A stretch of DNA of 64,000 nucleotides, taken from assembly GCA_016703535.1 (NCBI GenBank), contig JADJBV010000002.1, positions 2,480,001-2,544,000 of the forward strand. The letters are read 5' to 3'. This stretch comes from Deltaproteobacteria bacterium. GTDB taxonomy: Bacteria; Myxococcota; Kuafuiibacteriia; Kuafuiibacteriales; Kuafuiibacteriaceae. This document shows positions 8,229 to 16,123 of the stretch, in pieces. The notes under the pieces are model-generated. The model was not told the origin of the DNA. It did not search any database and saw only the letters and a list, made by a program, of their open reading frames with translations. Each line of letters opens with the position of its first letter. The first letter of the stretch is position 1. The position numbers and the translations under genes were made by a program.

Positions 8229-8432
8229 CTAGTTGCCGCCGCCACCTTCGGCGGGGGCCGCACCTTCGGCTGGCGCCGCACCTTCGGCAGGCGCCGCACC
8301 TTCGGCAGGCGCCGCACCTTCCGCCGGCTGGCTGGCGGCGGGGGCCGGCTGGGCCTCGCCTCCACTCTTGCAGGCGGACAGGGCCAAAACGCCCATCAGG
8401 GCGGCAGCGGTCACGGACTTCATGAAGCTCAT
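8229..8432 (-). CDS. Small lipoprotein with AAPAEG tandem repeats
   Basis: A 67-residue predicted lipoprotein. The signal peptide MSFMKSVTAAALMGVLALSAC ends in lipobox LSAC (cut before Cys21). The mature part is almost entirely an Ala/Pro/Glu/Gly repeat (EGAAPA units) ending in GGGGN. I chose this ATG because GGGAGA lies about 9 nt upstream; a longer frame adds 16 basic residues before the signal peptide. The mature part looks like a flexible linker with no globular domain. It is convergent with the permease and divergent from the glycosyltransferases. Function unknown. Confidence 0.65.
   Translation of the reverse strand: MSFMKSVTAAALMGVLALSACKSGGEAQPAPAASQPAEGAAPAEGAAPAEGAAPAEGAAPAEGGGGN
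8255..8325. repeat. 18-bp minisatellite inside the lipoprotein gene
   Basis: About four near-identical 18-bp units (GCCGCACCTTCGGCAGGC and variants) encode EGAAPA on the minus strand. The unit length is a multiple of three, so copy-number change would alter protein length without breaking the frame. Confidence 0.75.
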
Positions 8433-8554
8433 CGTCGTCGATCTCCCTTTCTTACGGGATCTGGACCGTGCTGGCCCCATCCCCGGCCGGGGAGCATAGG
8501 GCCGGCCGAGCGGGTTGTCACCCGGTCGAATCCCTGTGAGTGCTAAAAAGGTCG

Positions 8555-9658
8555 ATGGCCCGGGTCCTGGTCCTCACGCCGAGCTTCATCACCGCGGCCA
8601 GCGGGGCCCAGGTACCGGCGGTCGTCGACTTGTTCCGGGCCCTCTCCGAACGGCATGAACTCGAGATCCACCTGGTCTCCCCCGAGGGCCAACGGGGCGG
8701 ACGGATCGAGCAGGAGGGGTTGGTGCTGTACCCACACGGCTCGGGCCGCGGCGAACGATTGGCTCACCTATTGGCGTCGGCGCTCTCCCGATCCCGCTTC
8801 GACGTGTTTTGGGCCTTGTGGCTGAGGCGAACGGCGCCCTACGCCTTGGCATTGCAAGCCAGCTTGCAGAAGCCCCTGGTCGCTTCGGTGATCGGCGGGG
8901 AGGTCAGCGATCTGCCCGAGGTCGGCTACGGCGAGGCCGGTACGCAGCTGGGCCGACGTTTGGTCGAGGCGATGCTCCGTCGTTCGGCGCGGATCACCGT
9001 GGGCTCTCCCTGGTTGGCCGAGGCCCTGCGGCGGCGCACACCGGCCCTCGGGCCCAAGATCGTCGAGGCCCCTTTTGGCGTGCCCTCCTTGCTTCGCCGC
9101 AGCGACGGGCCCTGGTCCGGCGGCCCGCTGCGGTTGGTGGCGGTGACCCGGGTCGAGCCGGTCAAAGATCCGGACCTCCTCCTCGAGGCCGTGGCCCAAC
9201 TCCATCGCCAAGGCCTCGACGTGTCGCTGGAGATCTACGGATATACTCAAAATAACGACCTCACCTGGCTCGCAGAAAAGAGCCAAAATTTGGGCCTCGG
9301 AGAACGGGTCCGCCACGCCGGGCTGGTGCGCCCCGAGGTGTTGCGCGCCGCCTATCCGCGTTACCACGCCTTGGTCCACTCCTCGCGCCACGAGTCCCAA
9401 GGCCTGGCCTTGATCGAAGCGGCGGTCGTGGGCCTGCCGATCGCCACCACCAAGGTCGGCGTGGCCCCCGAGCTGCTCGAGTTGGGCGCGACCGTCGAGT
9501 TGGCCGACCGGGATCCGGCCTCGCTCGCTGCGGCGATCCGAGCGGCCGTGATCCGCCCCGGCGGCGAAGCCACGAGGATCCTCGATCGCTACGGCTTGCC
9601 CGCCGCGACCCGCCAGTTCGAGCGGGCCCTCGAGGAGGCCGCCTGCGGATCGTGTTGA
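8555..9658 (+). CDS. GT4-family glycosyltransferase
   Basis: A 367-residue GT-B-fold glycosyltransferase. The N-terminal MARVLVLTPSFITAASGAQVP is the acceptor-side Rossmann start with a glycine-rich loop. The C-terminal half has LRLVAVTRVEPVKDPDLLLEAV (quoted loosely) and the retaining-GT motif ESQGLALIE (E-x7-E) for nucleotide-sugar binding. ATG 8555 was preferred; GTG 8540 would add five residues. It overlaps the next glycosyltransferase by 7 bp. Donor and acceptor are unknown. The flagellar genes begin just beyond, so flagellin or surface-glycan modification is possible but unproven. Confidence 0.8.
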   Translation: MARVLVLTPSFITAASGAQVPAVVDLFRALSERHELEIHLVSPEGQRGGRIEQEGLVLYPHGSGRGERLAHLLASALSRSRFDVFWALWLRRTAPYALALQASLQKPLVASVIGGEVSDLPEVGYGEAGTQLGRRLVEAMLRRSARITVGSPWLAEALRRRTPALGPKIVEAPFGVPSLLRRSDGPWSGGPLRLVAVTRVEPVKDPDLLLEAVAQLHRQGLDVSLEIYGYTQNNDLTWLAEKSQNLGLGERVRHAGLVRPEVLRAAYPRYHALVHSSRHESQGLALIEAAVVGLPIATTKVGVAPELLELGATVELADRDPASLAAAIRAAVIRPGGEATRILDRYGLPAATRQFERALEEAACGSC

Positions 9659-10695
9659 TTGTCCCGGCGCCGCCGGACCCCGGCTGGGCCAAAAGCCAGG
9701 CACCGACCTTGGCACAGGCCCGGGCCTTGTGCGACGCGGGAGCCGAGCAGGTCGATCTGGTGATCGCCGGGGGACGACGGGAACAGCACCTGCTTGGACC
9801 GGTTCGTGTGCACCTCGAGCCGCTCCTTCCGGGTCCGCTGCCGAGGTTGGGGTTGGTGGCCCGGGCCGTCCAGCTGCGCCCGCACCTGGTCCATTTTTAC
9901 CACTGGCTGGACCTTCGTACTTTGGGGATGTTGGCTGCCACCCCGCTGGTGATCCACGCCGAATACAATGGAGGAGGTGTTCCGTTGGGGCCGCGGTCCC
10001 ACCTGTCCCGCGGCGTGAGCCGTCGACTGTCGGCCTTGTGGGTGACGGCCCGGGATCAAGCGGAGGCCTTCGTACGGGGGGGCGCCCTCTCCCGGTCGAC
10101 CCGGATCGAAACTGCGCCTGAGACGTCTTCGGTATTGCCGGTCTTGCCTCGGCGCCCTGGGCCTGGCCCCCGGGTCTTGGTGGTGGCGCGAGCGGCCCCC
10201 GACAAACGACCCGAGGTGGCGCTGCGAGCGTTCGAACGGATTCGCGCCGTTCATCCGGCAGCGACCCTCACCTGGGCCGCACTCAGCGCGGGGCCACGGC
10301 ACTCCTGGTTGGCCGAGTCGGTCCGCGCCGCGGGTGGAGAGCTTTGGCTGGGGATTGGCTCGGAGCAGATGGCCGAGCGGTACTCCTCTGCCGACTTGTT
10401 GCTCCATCCATCGGCGAGAGAGGTCTGTGGTTACGCCTTCATCGAGGGAATGCAGGCTGGATTGCGGATCGCGGCCTCCGATATCCCGCCGTTTCGAGCT
10501 CTGGCGGGTGCAGATGGGGCGGCGCTGGCCCCCGTGGGCGATGACCAAGCGTTGGCGGAAGGTGCCCTGCGTTTGTGGGCCGATCCGGAGGCTGGGCTGC
10601 GGGCTCGTCGGCGTTACGAATACGCCCTGAGCTTCGAGGCGATCGGGCGCAGGAAATTGGCGGGGTATCGGGGCGAACGGCTCAGCGACTACTGA
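9652..10695 (+). CDS. GT4-like glycosyltransferase
   Basis: A 347-residue GT-B-type glycosyltransferase starting at GTG 9652 inside the end of the preceding gene. The donor-side domain has PRVLVVARAAPDKRPEVAL and the E-x7-E motif EVCGYAFIE about 100 residues from the C terminus, followed by AASDIPPFRALAG. The first half is more divergent (HLVHFYHWLD, VIHAEYNGGG). It is co-transcribed with the other glycosyltransferase, so the pair probably adds consecutive sugars to one acceptor. It converges with flgE, only 12 bp away. Substrate unknown. Confidence 0.75.
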   Translation: MLIVPAPPDPGWAKSQAPTLAQARALCDAGAEQVDLVIAGGRREQHLLGPVRVHLEPLLPGPLPRLGLVARAVQLRPHLVHFYHWLDLRTLGMLAATPLVIHAEYNGGGVPLGPRSHLSRGVSRRLSALWVTARDQAEAFVRGGALSRSTRIETAPETSSVLPVLPRRPGPGPRVLVVARAAPDKRPEVALRAFERIRAVHPAATLTWAALSAGPRHSWLAESVRAAGGELWLGIGSEQMAERYSSADLLLHPSAREVCGYAFIEGMQAGLRIAASDIPPFRALAGADGAALAPVGDDQALAEGALRLWADPEAGLRARRRYEYALSFEAIGRRKLAGYRGERLSDY

Positions 10696-10707
10696 GCCGG
10701 CTCAAGT

Positions 10708-11982
10708 TTATCGCTTGAGGTTGACGGTCTCGACCAAGAGCTCGTCGGCGGTGGTGATCGTCTTGGCGGTGGCTTGGTAGGCCCGCTGGTCGGTGATCAT
10801 CCGGACGAACTCGTTGCTGAGGTCGACGTTGGACTGCTCGAGGGCGTTGCCTCGGATCATGCCGCGACCGCCGGTGCCCGCGAAGCCGATCAAGGCGTCA
10901 CCGCTCTTGAAGTTGGCGGTGAACATGGTGCCGCCCACGCTCTCCAGGCCGTCTTCCGAGCGGAAGTCCGCCAGGGCCATGCGGCCGATCGTCAACGAAC
11001 GGCCGTTGTCGTAGCGACCCACGATGGTGCCGTCGGCCTCGAGGCCGATGTCCACGAAGCTGCCGCTCGAATAGCCGTTGTTGGTGATGCCGATGACGTC
11101 GGTCTGGTTGGGGGCGTTGGCTCCGGTGCTCCGGCTGCTCTGGCCGCTGCCCGTGAAGTCGAAGTCCACCGTCTGGTTGGCGGTGGCGCCCAAGAAGTCC
11201 ATCGCGTTGCCCGCTTGGGTCGAGGTGTTGAGGGTGCCGTCGGTGTTGAACACCACGGTCCCGCTGTCCAAAACAACCTGGCCGGCGACCTGCGGATCCA
11301 TCTCGGTTCCGTTGCCGACCATGTTCCACTCCCAGTTGGTCTGATCGATCCGCGTGAAGTGCATCTGGACCTGGTGGGCCGTGCCCATCGAGTCGTAGAC
11401 GGTCAACTCCTGTTGGAACGTGGTGGTGGCCGGGGTGCCCAAGACGAAGCCGCCCGGCACCAAGGCGCCTTGGGGATTGCCGTCGAAGGCGATCTCCATG
11501 CTGACCTGGGAGGTCGGGTTGGGCGGAATGTTCTGGTCCAGCTGCAGATCGCCGAGTTGGGTGCTGATCACCCCGTTGGCGTCGGCACTGTAGCCCTGGA
11601 CCCGAAGGCCCTGCATGTTGCTGAGCAAGCCGTTGTCGTCCAGCTTGAACTGGCCGGCCCGGGAGTAATAACTCCCGTCCACGCCGTTGTGGTTGCCGCG
11701 CAGCACGAAGAAACCACGGCCGTTGATGGCCATGTCCGACGAGCGGGGGCTGTCGACGATGGCGCCTTGGTGAAACATCTTCTCGATCTTCGCCATGCGC
11801 ACGCCGCCGCCGAGCTGGCCGACGCCCATGATGCTCCGGTTGAGGACGTCCTCGAACTGAGCCCGGGAGGCCCGGTGGCCGACGGTGTTGACGTTGGCGA
11901 TGTTGTCGCCGGTCACTTGGATTGAAGCGCCTGAGGCGTTGAGGCCCGAGAGCCCCCGATACATGGTTCCAGTAATACTCAT
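10708..11982 (-). CDS. flgE: Flagellar hook protein FlgE
   Basis: A 424-residue hook subunit, exported by the flagellar type III system and polymerised into the universal joint between rod and filament. The N terminus has the rod/hook signature GLNASGASIQVTGDNIANVN. The central region holds SMGTAHQVQMHFTR and the FlgE D2-like part. The C terminus ends with the axial helix signature SNEFVRMITDQRAYQATAKT followed by LVETVNLKR. A clear AAGGAGTT lies 8 nt upstream of the ATG. It is the last gene of the minus-strand flagellar operon, after flgD (52-bp gap). Confidence 0.95.
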   Translation of the reverse strand: MSITGTMYRGLSGLNASGASIQVTGDNIANVNTVGHRASRAQFEDVLNRSIMGVGQLGGGVRMAKIEKMFHQGAIVDSPRSSDMAINGRGFFVLRGNHNGVDGSYYSRAGQFKLDDNGLLSNMQGLRVQGYSADANGVISTQLGDLQLDQNIPPNPTSQVSMEIAFDGNPQGALVPGGFVLGTPATTTFQQELTVYDSMGTAHQVQMHFTRIDQTNWEWNMVGNGTEMDPQVAGQVVLDSGTVVFNTDGTLNTSTQAGNAMDFLGATANQTVDFDFTGSGQSSRSTGANAPNQTDVIGITNNGYSSGSFVDIGLEADGTIVGRYDNGRSLTIGRMALADFRSEDGLESVGGTMFTANFKSGDALIGFAGTGGRGMIRGNALEQSNVDLSNEFVRMITDQRAYQATAKTITTADELLVETVNLKR

Positions 11983-12034
11983 TTTTTCCTAACTCCTTCT
12001 GGGTCCGTTTCCTACTTGCGGGCCGAGCTCCTGC

Positions 12035-12694
12035 TCAGCCCGTGACCTCGACGATGTCCGCGGGCGTCAGCCGTTGGTCGCCGATCAGCAGCTCAGGATA
12101 GCCACTTTGGTAGCTGATCCCGTCCACGCGTCCCCGTCCGAAGGTCTGAACCTGGACCGGGCTGCCATCCTTTCCGACGGCTTCGACCGTGAATGTGTAA
12201 TTACCGCTCGGCGCTTCTACGCCGTTGTTGAGCCCGCTCCAGTTGATGGTCTGGGGACCCGCGGCGGTGCCGGCTGGAATCCGGGCGACTTCCACGCCCG
12301 CTTGGTTCTTGATGACGACGTCGACGTCGGTGGCGCCGGAGCCCATTCGAAACGAAATTTTCGTGGGTTCACCTTCGACGTGGGTGACCTGGTCACCCGG
12401 GTAGCTCACCTCTTTGCCCAAGAAGGCGACCGTCTGGTTGGAGATCATACCGGCCTGGCTGCTCTGGAGGCCGGTGAGCTGTTCACCGATCTGGGTGAGC
12501 TGCTCGAGCTCGCTGAACTGGGCCAATTGGGCCACAAATTGGGTGCCGTCCACCGGGTTGGTGGGCGTCTGGTTGGCGAGTTGGGCGACCAACAACTTCA
12601 GGAAGGAGTCCTTGCCGAGCTGGTTGTTGTCGGTGCCGACGGCGTTGCTGAGTTGGTTGGCGGTGTTGCCGCTACCGGTGATGGACGAGATCAT
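12035..12694 (-). CDS. flgD: Flagellar hook cap/assembly protein FlgD
   Basis: A 219-residue hook-capping protein required for FlgE polymerisation. The N-terminal conserved segment LGKDSFLKLLVAQLANQTPT (about 27-46) and FVAQLAQFSELEQLTQI are diagnostic. A Tudor/FnIII-like C-terminal region follows (INWSGLNNGVEAPSGNYTFT). Its start overlaps the fliK stop by 4 bp (ATGA), so translation is coupled. The order fliK-flgD-flgE is the usual hook-assembly block. Confidence 0.95.
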   Translation of the reverse strand: MISSITGSGNTANQLSNAVGTDNNQLGKDSFLKLLVAQLANQTPTNPVDGTQFVAQLAQFSELEQLTQIGEQLTGLQSSQAGMISNQTVAFLGKEVSYPGDQVTHVEGEPTKISFRMGSGATDVDVVIKNQAGVEVARIPAGTAAGPQTINWSGLNNGVEAPSGNYTFTVEAVGKDGSPVQVQTFGRGRVDGISYQSGYPELLIGDQRLTPADIVEVTG

Positions 12695-15615
12695 CCTGGA
12701 CCTCCGAGGTTCGGGCGTGAGGGGTGATTGAAGGAGCGGCGGGGCGGGCCCACCTCATCGACGGTAATGTCGATCTCCGAGACGTCGAGGGGGAGCTCCG
12801 AGACCGCTGAACTCAACTCGGGCAAGGCGCGCTTCAGCTCATCCCGGAGCTGAGGGTTGGCGACCACCACCGTGATCTTGTGTTGACCGCCGGGGCCCGG
12901 CGAGACCAGCAGCCGCATCGGCGTGCCGTCTTCGTTTTCGAAGCGCAGCCGGAGTGGCTGTAGGTGCGGTCGAGACTCCACTGCCCGATCCACTTCGGCC
13001 AAGAGCCGCCGCATTTGGCTGGCGACCTGGGCCTCGGGTTCCCGGGCCGCGTTGGCCTGTTGTTCAAGGGGCCGGGATTGCAAGTCAGCTTGCAGCGGAG
13101 TGCTCAAGCTGGCGGGCACTTCAGGGGCCTCTCGGGTTGTCGGTGACGCTTTGAAGGGGGTGGAGGTCGTGAAGATCGACTCCGGCGTCCTTTCGGTCCA
13201 TCGGCTCGGCGCTTCTTCAGCGATGGCCCCGGTTGCTTCCGGGGCGTCGAGTTCGGGCTCCGGGTCCTGGTGATCCGTCCGGTCCCGATCGGGGCGAACT
13301 TCGGCTTGATTCACGCGGCCTCCCGAGACCGCAGCCTCCGCGACCTGGAATGGACCTCGATCGCTCGGGTCCAATTCGGCGGAAGCGAGTGCTCGAGCGA
13401 CTGTGATCTGTGCCGCGATAGCCTGCGCTGGGCTCGGGGGTGGTCCGGCGACCGGATCCGGTTGGGCACGGGAGATGGTTGCCGCCATGTCGCTGGAGGG
13501 CCGAACCTCGCTCGTGACTCGCGAGACCTCTTTGGGTTCCACAGCCTCGGGAATGGAGGACCCGGGTGCAGCTGGGGCCGCCTCGGCCGGTAGGTCTGGG
13601 AGGCGGGTCGGCGCCGCCGTTGGGCCCGGCGATGCCGACTTCAGGGGGGCGTTCGGCGCTGGGAGAACGAGGTCCGTGCCGGGAGGCGCGACGGCCGCCG
13701 CCTTTGGGGCCGCCACCGAACCGACCAGACGACCCGGGTCGAGGTTCATCGACTCCACAGCGATCTCCGCGGAAGGAGTCTCCGGCTGGGGCCGCGGACC
13801 CCGTTCGAGATGGGGGCGATGGAACATGCGAGTCGCGACATCCAAAGGGGCCCGGGGGGCCGGGGCTGCCGGGGGCAGCGGGTCACCCGTGGCCACGGTC
13901 CCTGCGAGGACGCGGGTTGGGCTCCGGGGCGCCGGAGGTGAAGTCGCGGTGAAGATCGATCCGTCGACGGGCCGCCGGGATCCCGGGGCGTGGGCGGGGG
14001 CCGGGGCGAACAACGTGCTTCCACCGCTTTCCTGCAGCCGAGCTGGTTCGAACGGCGTCCGGGCGGGGGGCCCGGTCTCCGACGAAGACGAGTTCGCTTC
14101 CGGGACGGGCGCCCGGTGGGCCGCCGGTGCGGCGAGGCTCGGGGTTGGCGCGTCGAGGCTCGGGGTTGACGTGAGCCTCGGAGTTGGCGCGGCGAGGCTC
14201 GGGGTTGGCGCGAGGCTGGGGGTTGACGCGAGGCTCGGGGTTGACGCGAGGCTCAGTGTTGACGCGAGGCTCGCGGTTGGCGCGGTGGGGCTCGGCGTTG
14301 ACGGGAGGCCTGGGCTTGACGCGAGGCTCGGTGTCGAGATGGGGCTCGGCGTTGACGCCAGGCCTGGGGATGACGCGAGGCTCGGCGTTGACGCCAGGCC
14401 TGGGCTTGACGCGAGCCTCGGTGTCGAGACGAGGCTCGGTGTCGAGACGAGGCTCGGCGTTGACGCCAGGCCTGGGGTTGACGGAAGGCCTGGGGTTGAC
14501 GCGAGGCTCGGCGTTGGCGTGACCTGATGGGCCGGCACCTCTGGAGCTGGGATTCGGGGCTCTTTCGGTGCCTGCTCGAGCGGCACCGCCTCCGGAGTGA
14601 TCTTCGACCCCGTGGCCAAGATTGGCGCCTTCGCGGGTGGCGTCACCTGGGAAGTTGGGGCAGGAGCGGTTCGCGGCTCTGCCGAGGGGAACGTCGAGGA
14701 GGATAGGGCGGCCTGGTCAGCCCGGGTCCACTGGGGCTCGACCGACGGGGCCGGCCCGTTCGAGGAGACCTCCCGGGCCTCGGGGGGCGAGGGCTGTGAT
14801 CGAGACGCCTCGCCGCGGGCAGGGGCTTCGATGGCGGGGTTGGGTACAGACGTCGAGGCAGCGGGGCCCGCGTGGCCCGGCACGCCGTCGATCACCGAAC
14901 TCACTGAACTCACCGAACTTGCCCCACGGCTCGGGATCGCCGAGCCGGCGAGGTGAGCTTCGATCTTCGATCCGGCGGCGGTGGGCGTCGCCCGGGAGTT
15001 CGCGGCCTCAAGAGGCGACCGGGGAACCGCCGTCGGCCGCGCTGCAAGTTGACTTGCATTTTCCGGAGGAGTTCCGGCCATGGGAACGGCTGTTCGAGCC
15101 GGATCCCCGTCGGGTTCCGGCAAATAGGCGCTGTGCACCTCGACCTCGAGGGGGACCGCTTTGTCCGCTGCGCTGATCGGGAACCGCTGGGCGTCCTGCT
15201 CGGCCACCGTCTCTGGGGCCCGCTTGTTGGGGAGGTCCATCAGGTAGTCGGCCAGCTGTCGAGCGGCCCGCTCCAGCTTGGGGCTGAGGGTCGGGATCGG
15301 CGCGGCCTCGGTCGAGGACTGGGCCTGGGACCGGGTCTCATTTTTGGGGGTCGCCGCCAACCAACGTTGGATCTGCTCCGCCAACGCCGAAGACAAGGTG
15401 TTGGGCACCCCACCTTCGGTCTCTTCGACGGGTTCACTCGGATCGATCAGCTCTGGAGTTCCCAGGAGCTCGGCGGCAGGGGGGCCGTTGGTCTCTTCGA
15501 GGAGCGCCCGCTGAAAAGCCTCGGCGTCCTCCGCCTCGACCGGACCCACCTCAACCGGCGCAAAAAGAGCCAGGTCAGGGGCTTCGACCGGTCGCGGGTT
15601 CCCGAAGAGAGTCAT
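12691..15615 (-). CDS. fliK: Flagellar hook-length control protein FliK (very long, repeat-rich)
   Basis: A 974-residue protein, more than twice the length of enteric FliK (about 400). Identification rests on position (just before flgD/flgE) and a C-terminal domain (about 885-950; LRLRFENEDGTPMRLL, ITVVVANPQLRDELKRALPE) that fits the divergent Flg_hook domain. This domain switches export specificity when the hook is complete. The middle is Pro/Ala/Ser/Thr-rich, and residues about 364-495 are degenerate hexapeptides of the TPSLAS type. Because FliK works as a tape measure in known systems, the length could mean a longer hook or a poorly folded ruler. Its first 41 bp overlap the end of the MotE-like gene. 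Confidence 0.82.
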   Translation of the reverse strand: MTLFGNPRPVEAPDLALFAPVEVGPVEAEDAEAFQRALLEETNGPPAAELLGTPELIDPSEPVEETEGGVPNTLSSALAEQIQRWLAATPKNETRSQAQSSTEAAPIPTLSPKLERAARQLADYLMDLPNKRAPETVAEQDAQRFPISAADKAVPLEVEVHSAYLPEPDGDPARTAVPMAGTPPENASQLAARPTAVPRSPLEAANSRATPTAAGSKIEAHLAGSAIPSRGASSVSSVSSVIDGVPGHAGPAASTSVPNPAIEAPARGEASRSQPSPPEAREVSSNGPAPSVEPQWTRADQAALSSSTFPSAEPRTAPAPTSQVTPPAKAPILATGSKITPEAVPLEQAPKEPRIPAPEVPAHQVTPTPSLASTPGLPSTPGLASTPSLVSTPSLVSTPRLASSPGLASTPSLASSPGLASTPSPISTPSLASSPGLPSTPSPTAPTASLASTLSLASTPSLASTPSLAPTPSLAAPTPRLTSTPSLDAPTPSLAAPAAHRAPVPEANSSSSETGPPARTPFEPARLQESGGSTLFAPAPAHAPGSRRPVDGSIFTATSPPAPRSPTRVLAGTVATGDPLPPAAPAPRAPLDVATRMFHRPHLERGPRPQPETPSAEIAVESMNLDPGRLVGSVAAPKAAAVAPPGTDLVLPAPNAPLKSASPGPTAAPTRLPDLPAEAAPAAPGSSIPEAVEPKEVSRVTSEVRPSSDMAATISRAQPDPVAGPPPSPAQAIAAQITVARALASAELDPSDRGPFQVAEAAVSGGRVNQAEVRPDRDRTDHQDPEPELDAPEATGAIAEEAPSRWTERTPESIFTTSTPFKASPTTREAPEVPASLSTPLQADLQSRPLEQQANAAREPEAQVASQMRRLLAEVDRAVESRPHLQPLRLRFENEDGTPMRLLVSPGPGGQHKITVVVANPQLRDELKRALPELSSAVSELPLDVSEIDITVDEVGPPRRSFNHPSRPNLGGPG
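14130..14522. repeat. Degenerate 18-bp tandem repeats within fliK
   Basis: Over about 390 bp the plus strand repeats units such as GTTGACGCGAGGCTCGGC, around twenty imperfect copies. On the minus strand they encode (S/A)TPSLA hexapeptides. Units are multiples of 3 bp and several adjacent copies are identical, suggesting recent slippage or unequal crossover. Confidence 0.85.
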
Positions 15616-16123
15616 GCTTCAAGTAGAGTCGGCTGATCGCAGCCGCCTTTGAGGGGGGGAGGGAGGCCATAATTTTGGCGGCTTTGTCGACGCTGAGAGC
15701 CTTAAAGAGGTTGGCCGCCGCCGGCTCCTCCAGGCTCGCCAGGTAAGCGGCGGCCTTGGCGGGCGGCATCTTTTCGGTGACCTTCGCCAGGTTCATCAAG
15801 CGTTCATCGGCCATCACGTTGCGGGTGGTCTCGAGCCGCTTCTGTTCGGCGACGATCTCGCCCTTGATCGCCTCTTGCCGTTCGATCAAGCCCTTGAGCT
15901 CCGCCAACTTCTTGTCGAGGGCCGCCTCCGCCAACTTCAGGTCTGCCTGGGCTTGCGACAGCTCGGCGGCCTTCGCTTCGAGGGCAAAACTCTTCTGCTT
16001 GAGGACCTCGGAGAGGGGCATATCTTTGGTGTTCAGCCGCTCCGGCGGCGGGGGTTCGGGCTGGGCCGCCATCAAGAAGGGGCCCAACAACAAGACGAGG
16101 AGGTCAGGCCTTGGCTTTCGCAT
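15575..16123 (-). CDS. MotE-like / MgtE-N-type flagellar protein
   Basis: A 182-residue protein with an N-terminal signal-like segment (LLVLLLGPFLMAAQ). A coiled coil follows at about 45-105 (AKAAELSQAQADLKLAEAAL and on), then a MgtE-N/FliG-N-like helical repeat (MPPAKAAAYLASLEEPAAAN, LSVDKAAKIMASLPPSKAAA). This architecture matches MotE-type proteins encoded between fliI/fliJ and fliK in many bacteria; in rhizobia MotE is a periplasmic chaperone for MotC. The gene occupies the slot where fliJ often sits but lacks FliJ character. It overlaps fliI by 20 bp and fliK by 41 bp. The exact role here is inferred from position and architecture. Confidence 0.7.
   Translation of the reverse strand: MRKPRPDLLVLLLGPFLMAAQPEPPPPERLNTKDMPLSEVLKQKSFALEAKAAELSQAQADLKLAEAALDKKLAELKGLIERQEAIKGEIVAEQKRLETTRNVMADERLMNLAKVTEKMPPAKAAAYLASLEEPAAANLFKALSVDKAAKIMASLPPSKAAAISRLYLKHDSLREPATGRSP

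Noticed and set aside
8255..8325. Regular 18-bp repeats considered as a CRISPR array
   Set aside because: No spacers, units are directly adjacent and keep the reading frame of a lipoprotein.
13403..14527. 374-codon plus-strand frame rich in GVDARLGV repeats
   Set aside because: It is the antisense of the fliK repeat tract; the repeat is explained by FliK on the minus strand.
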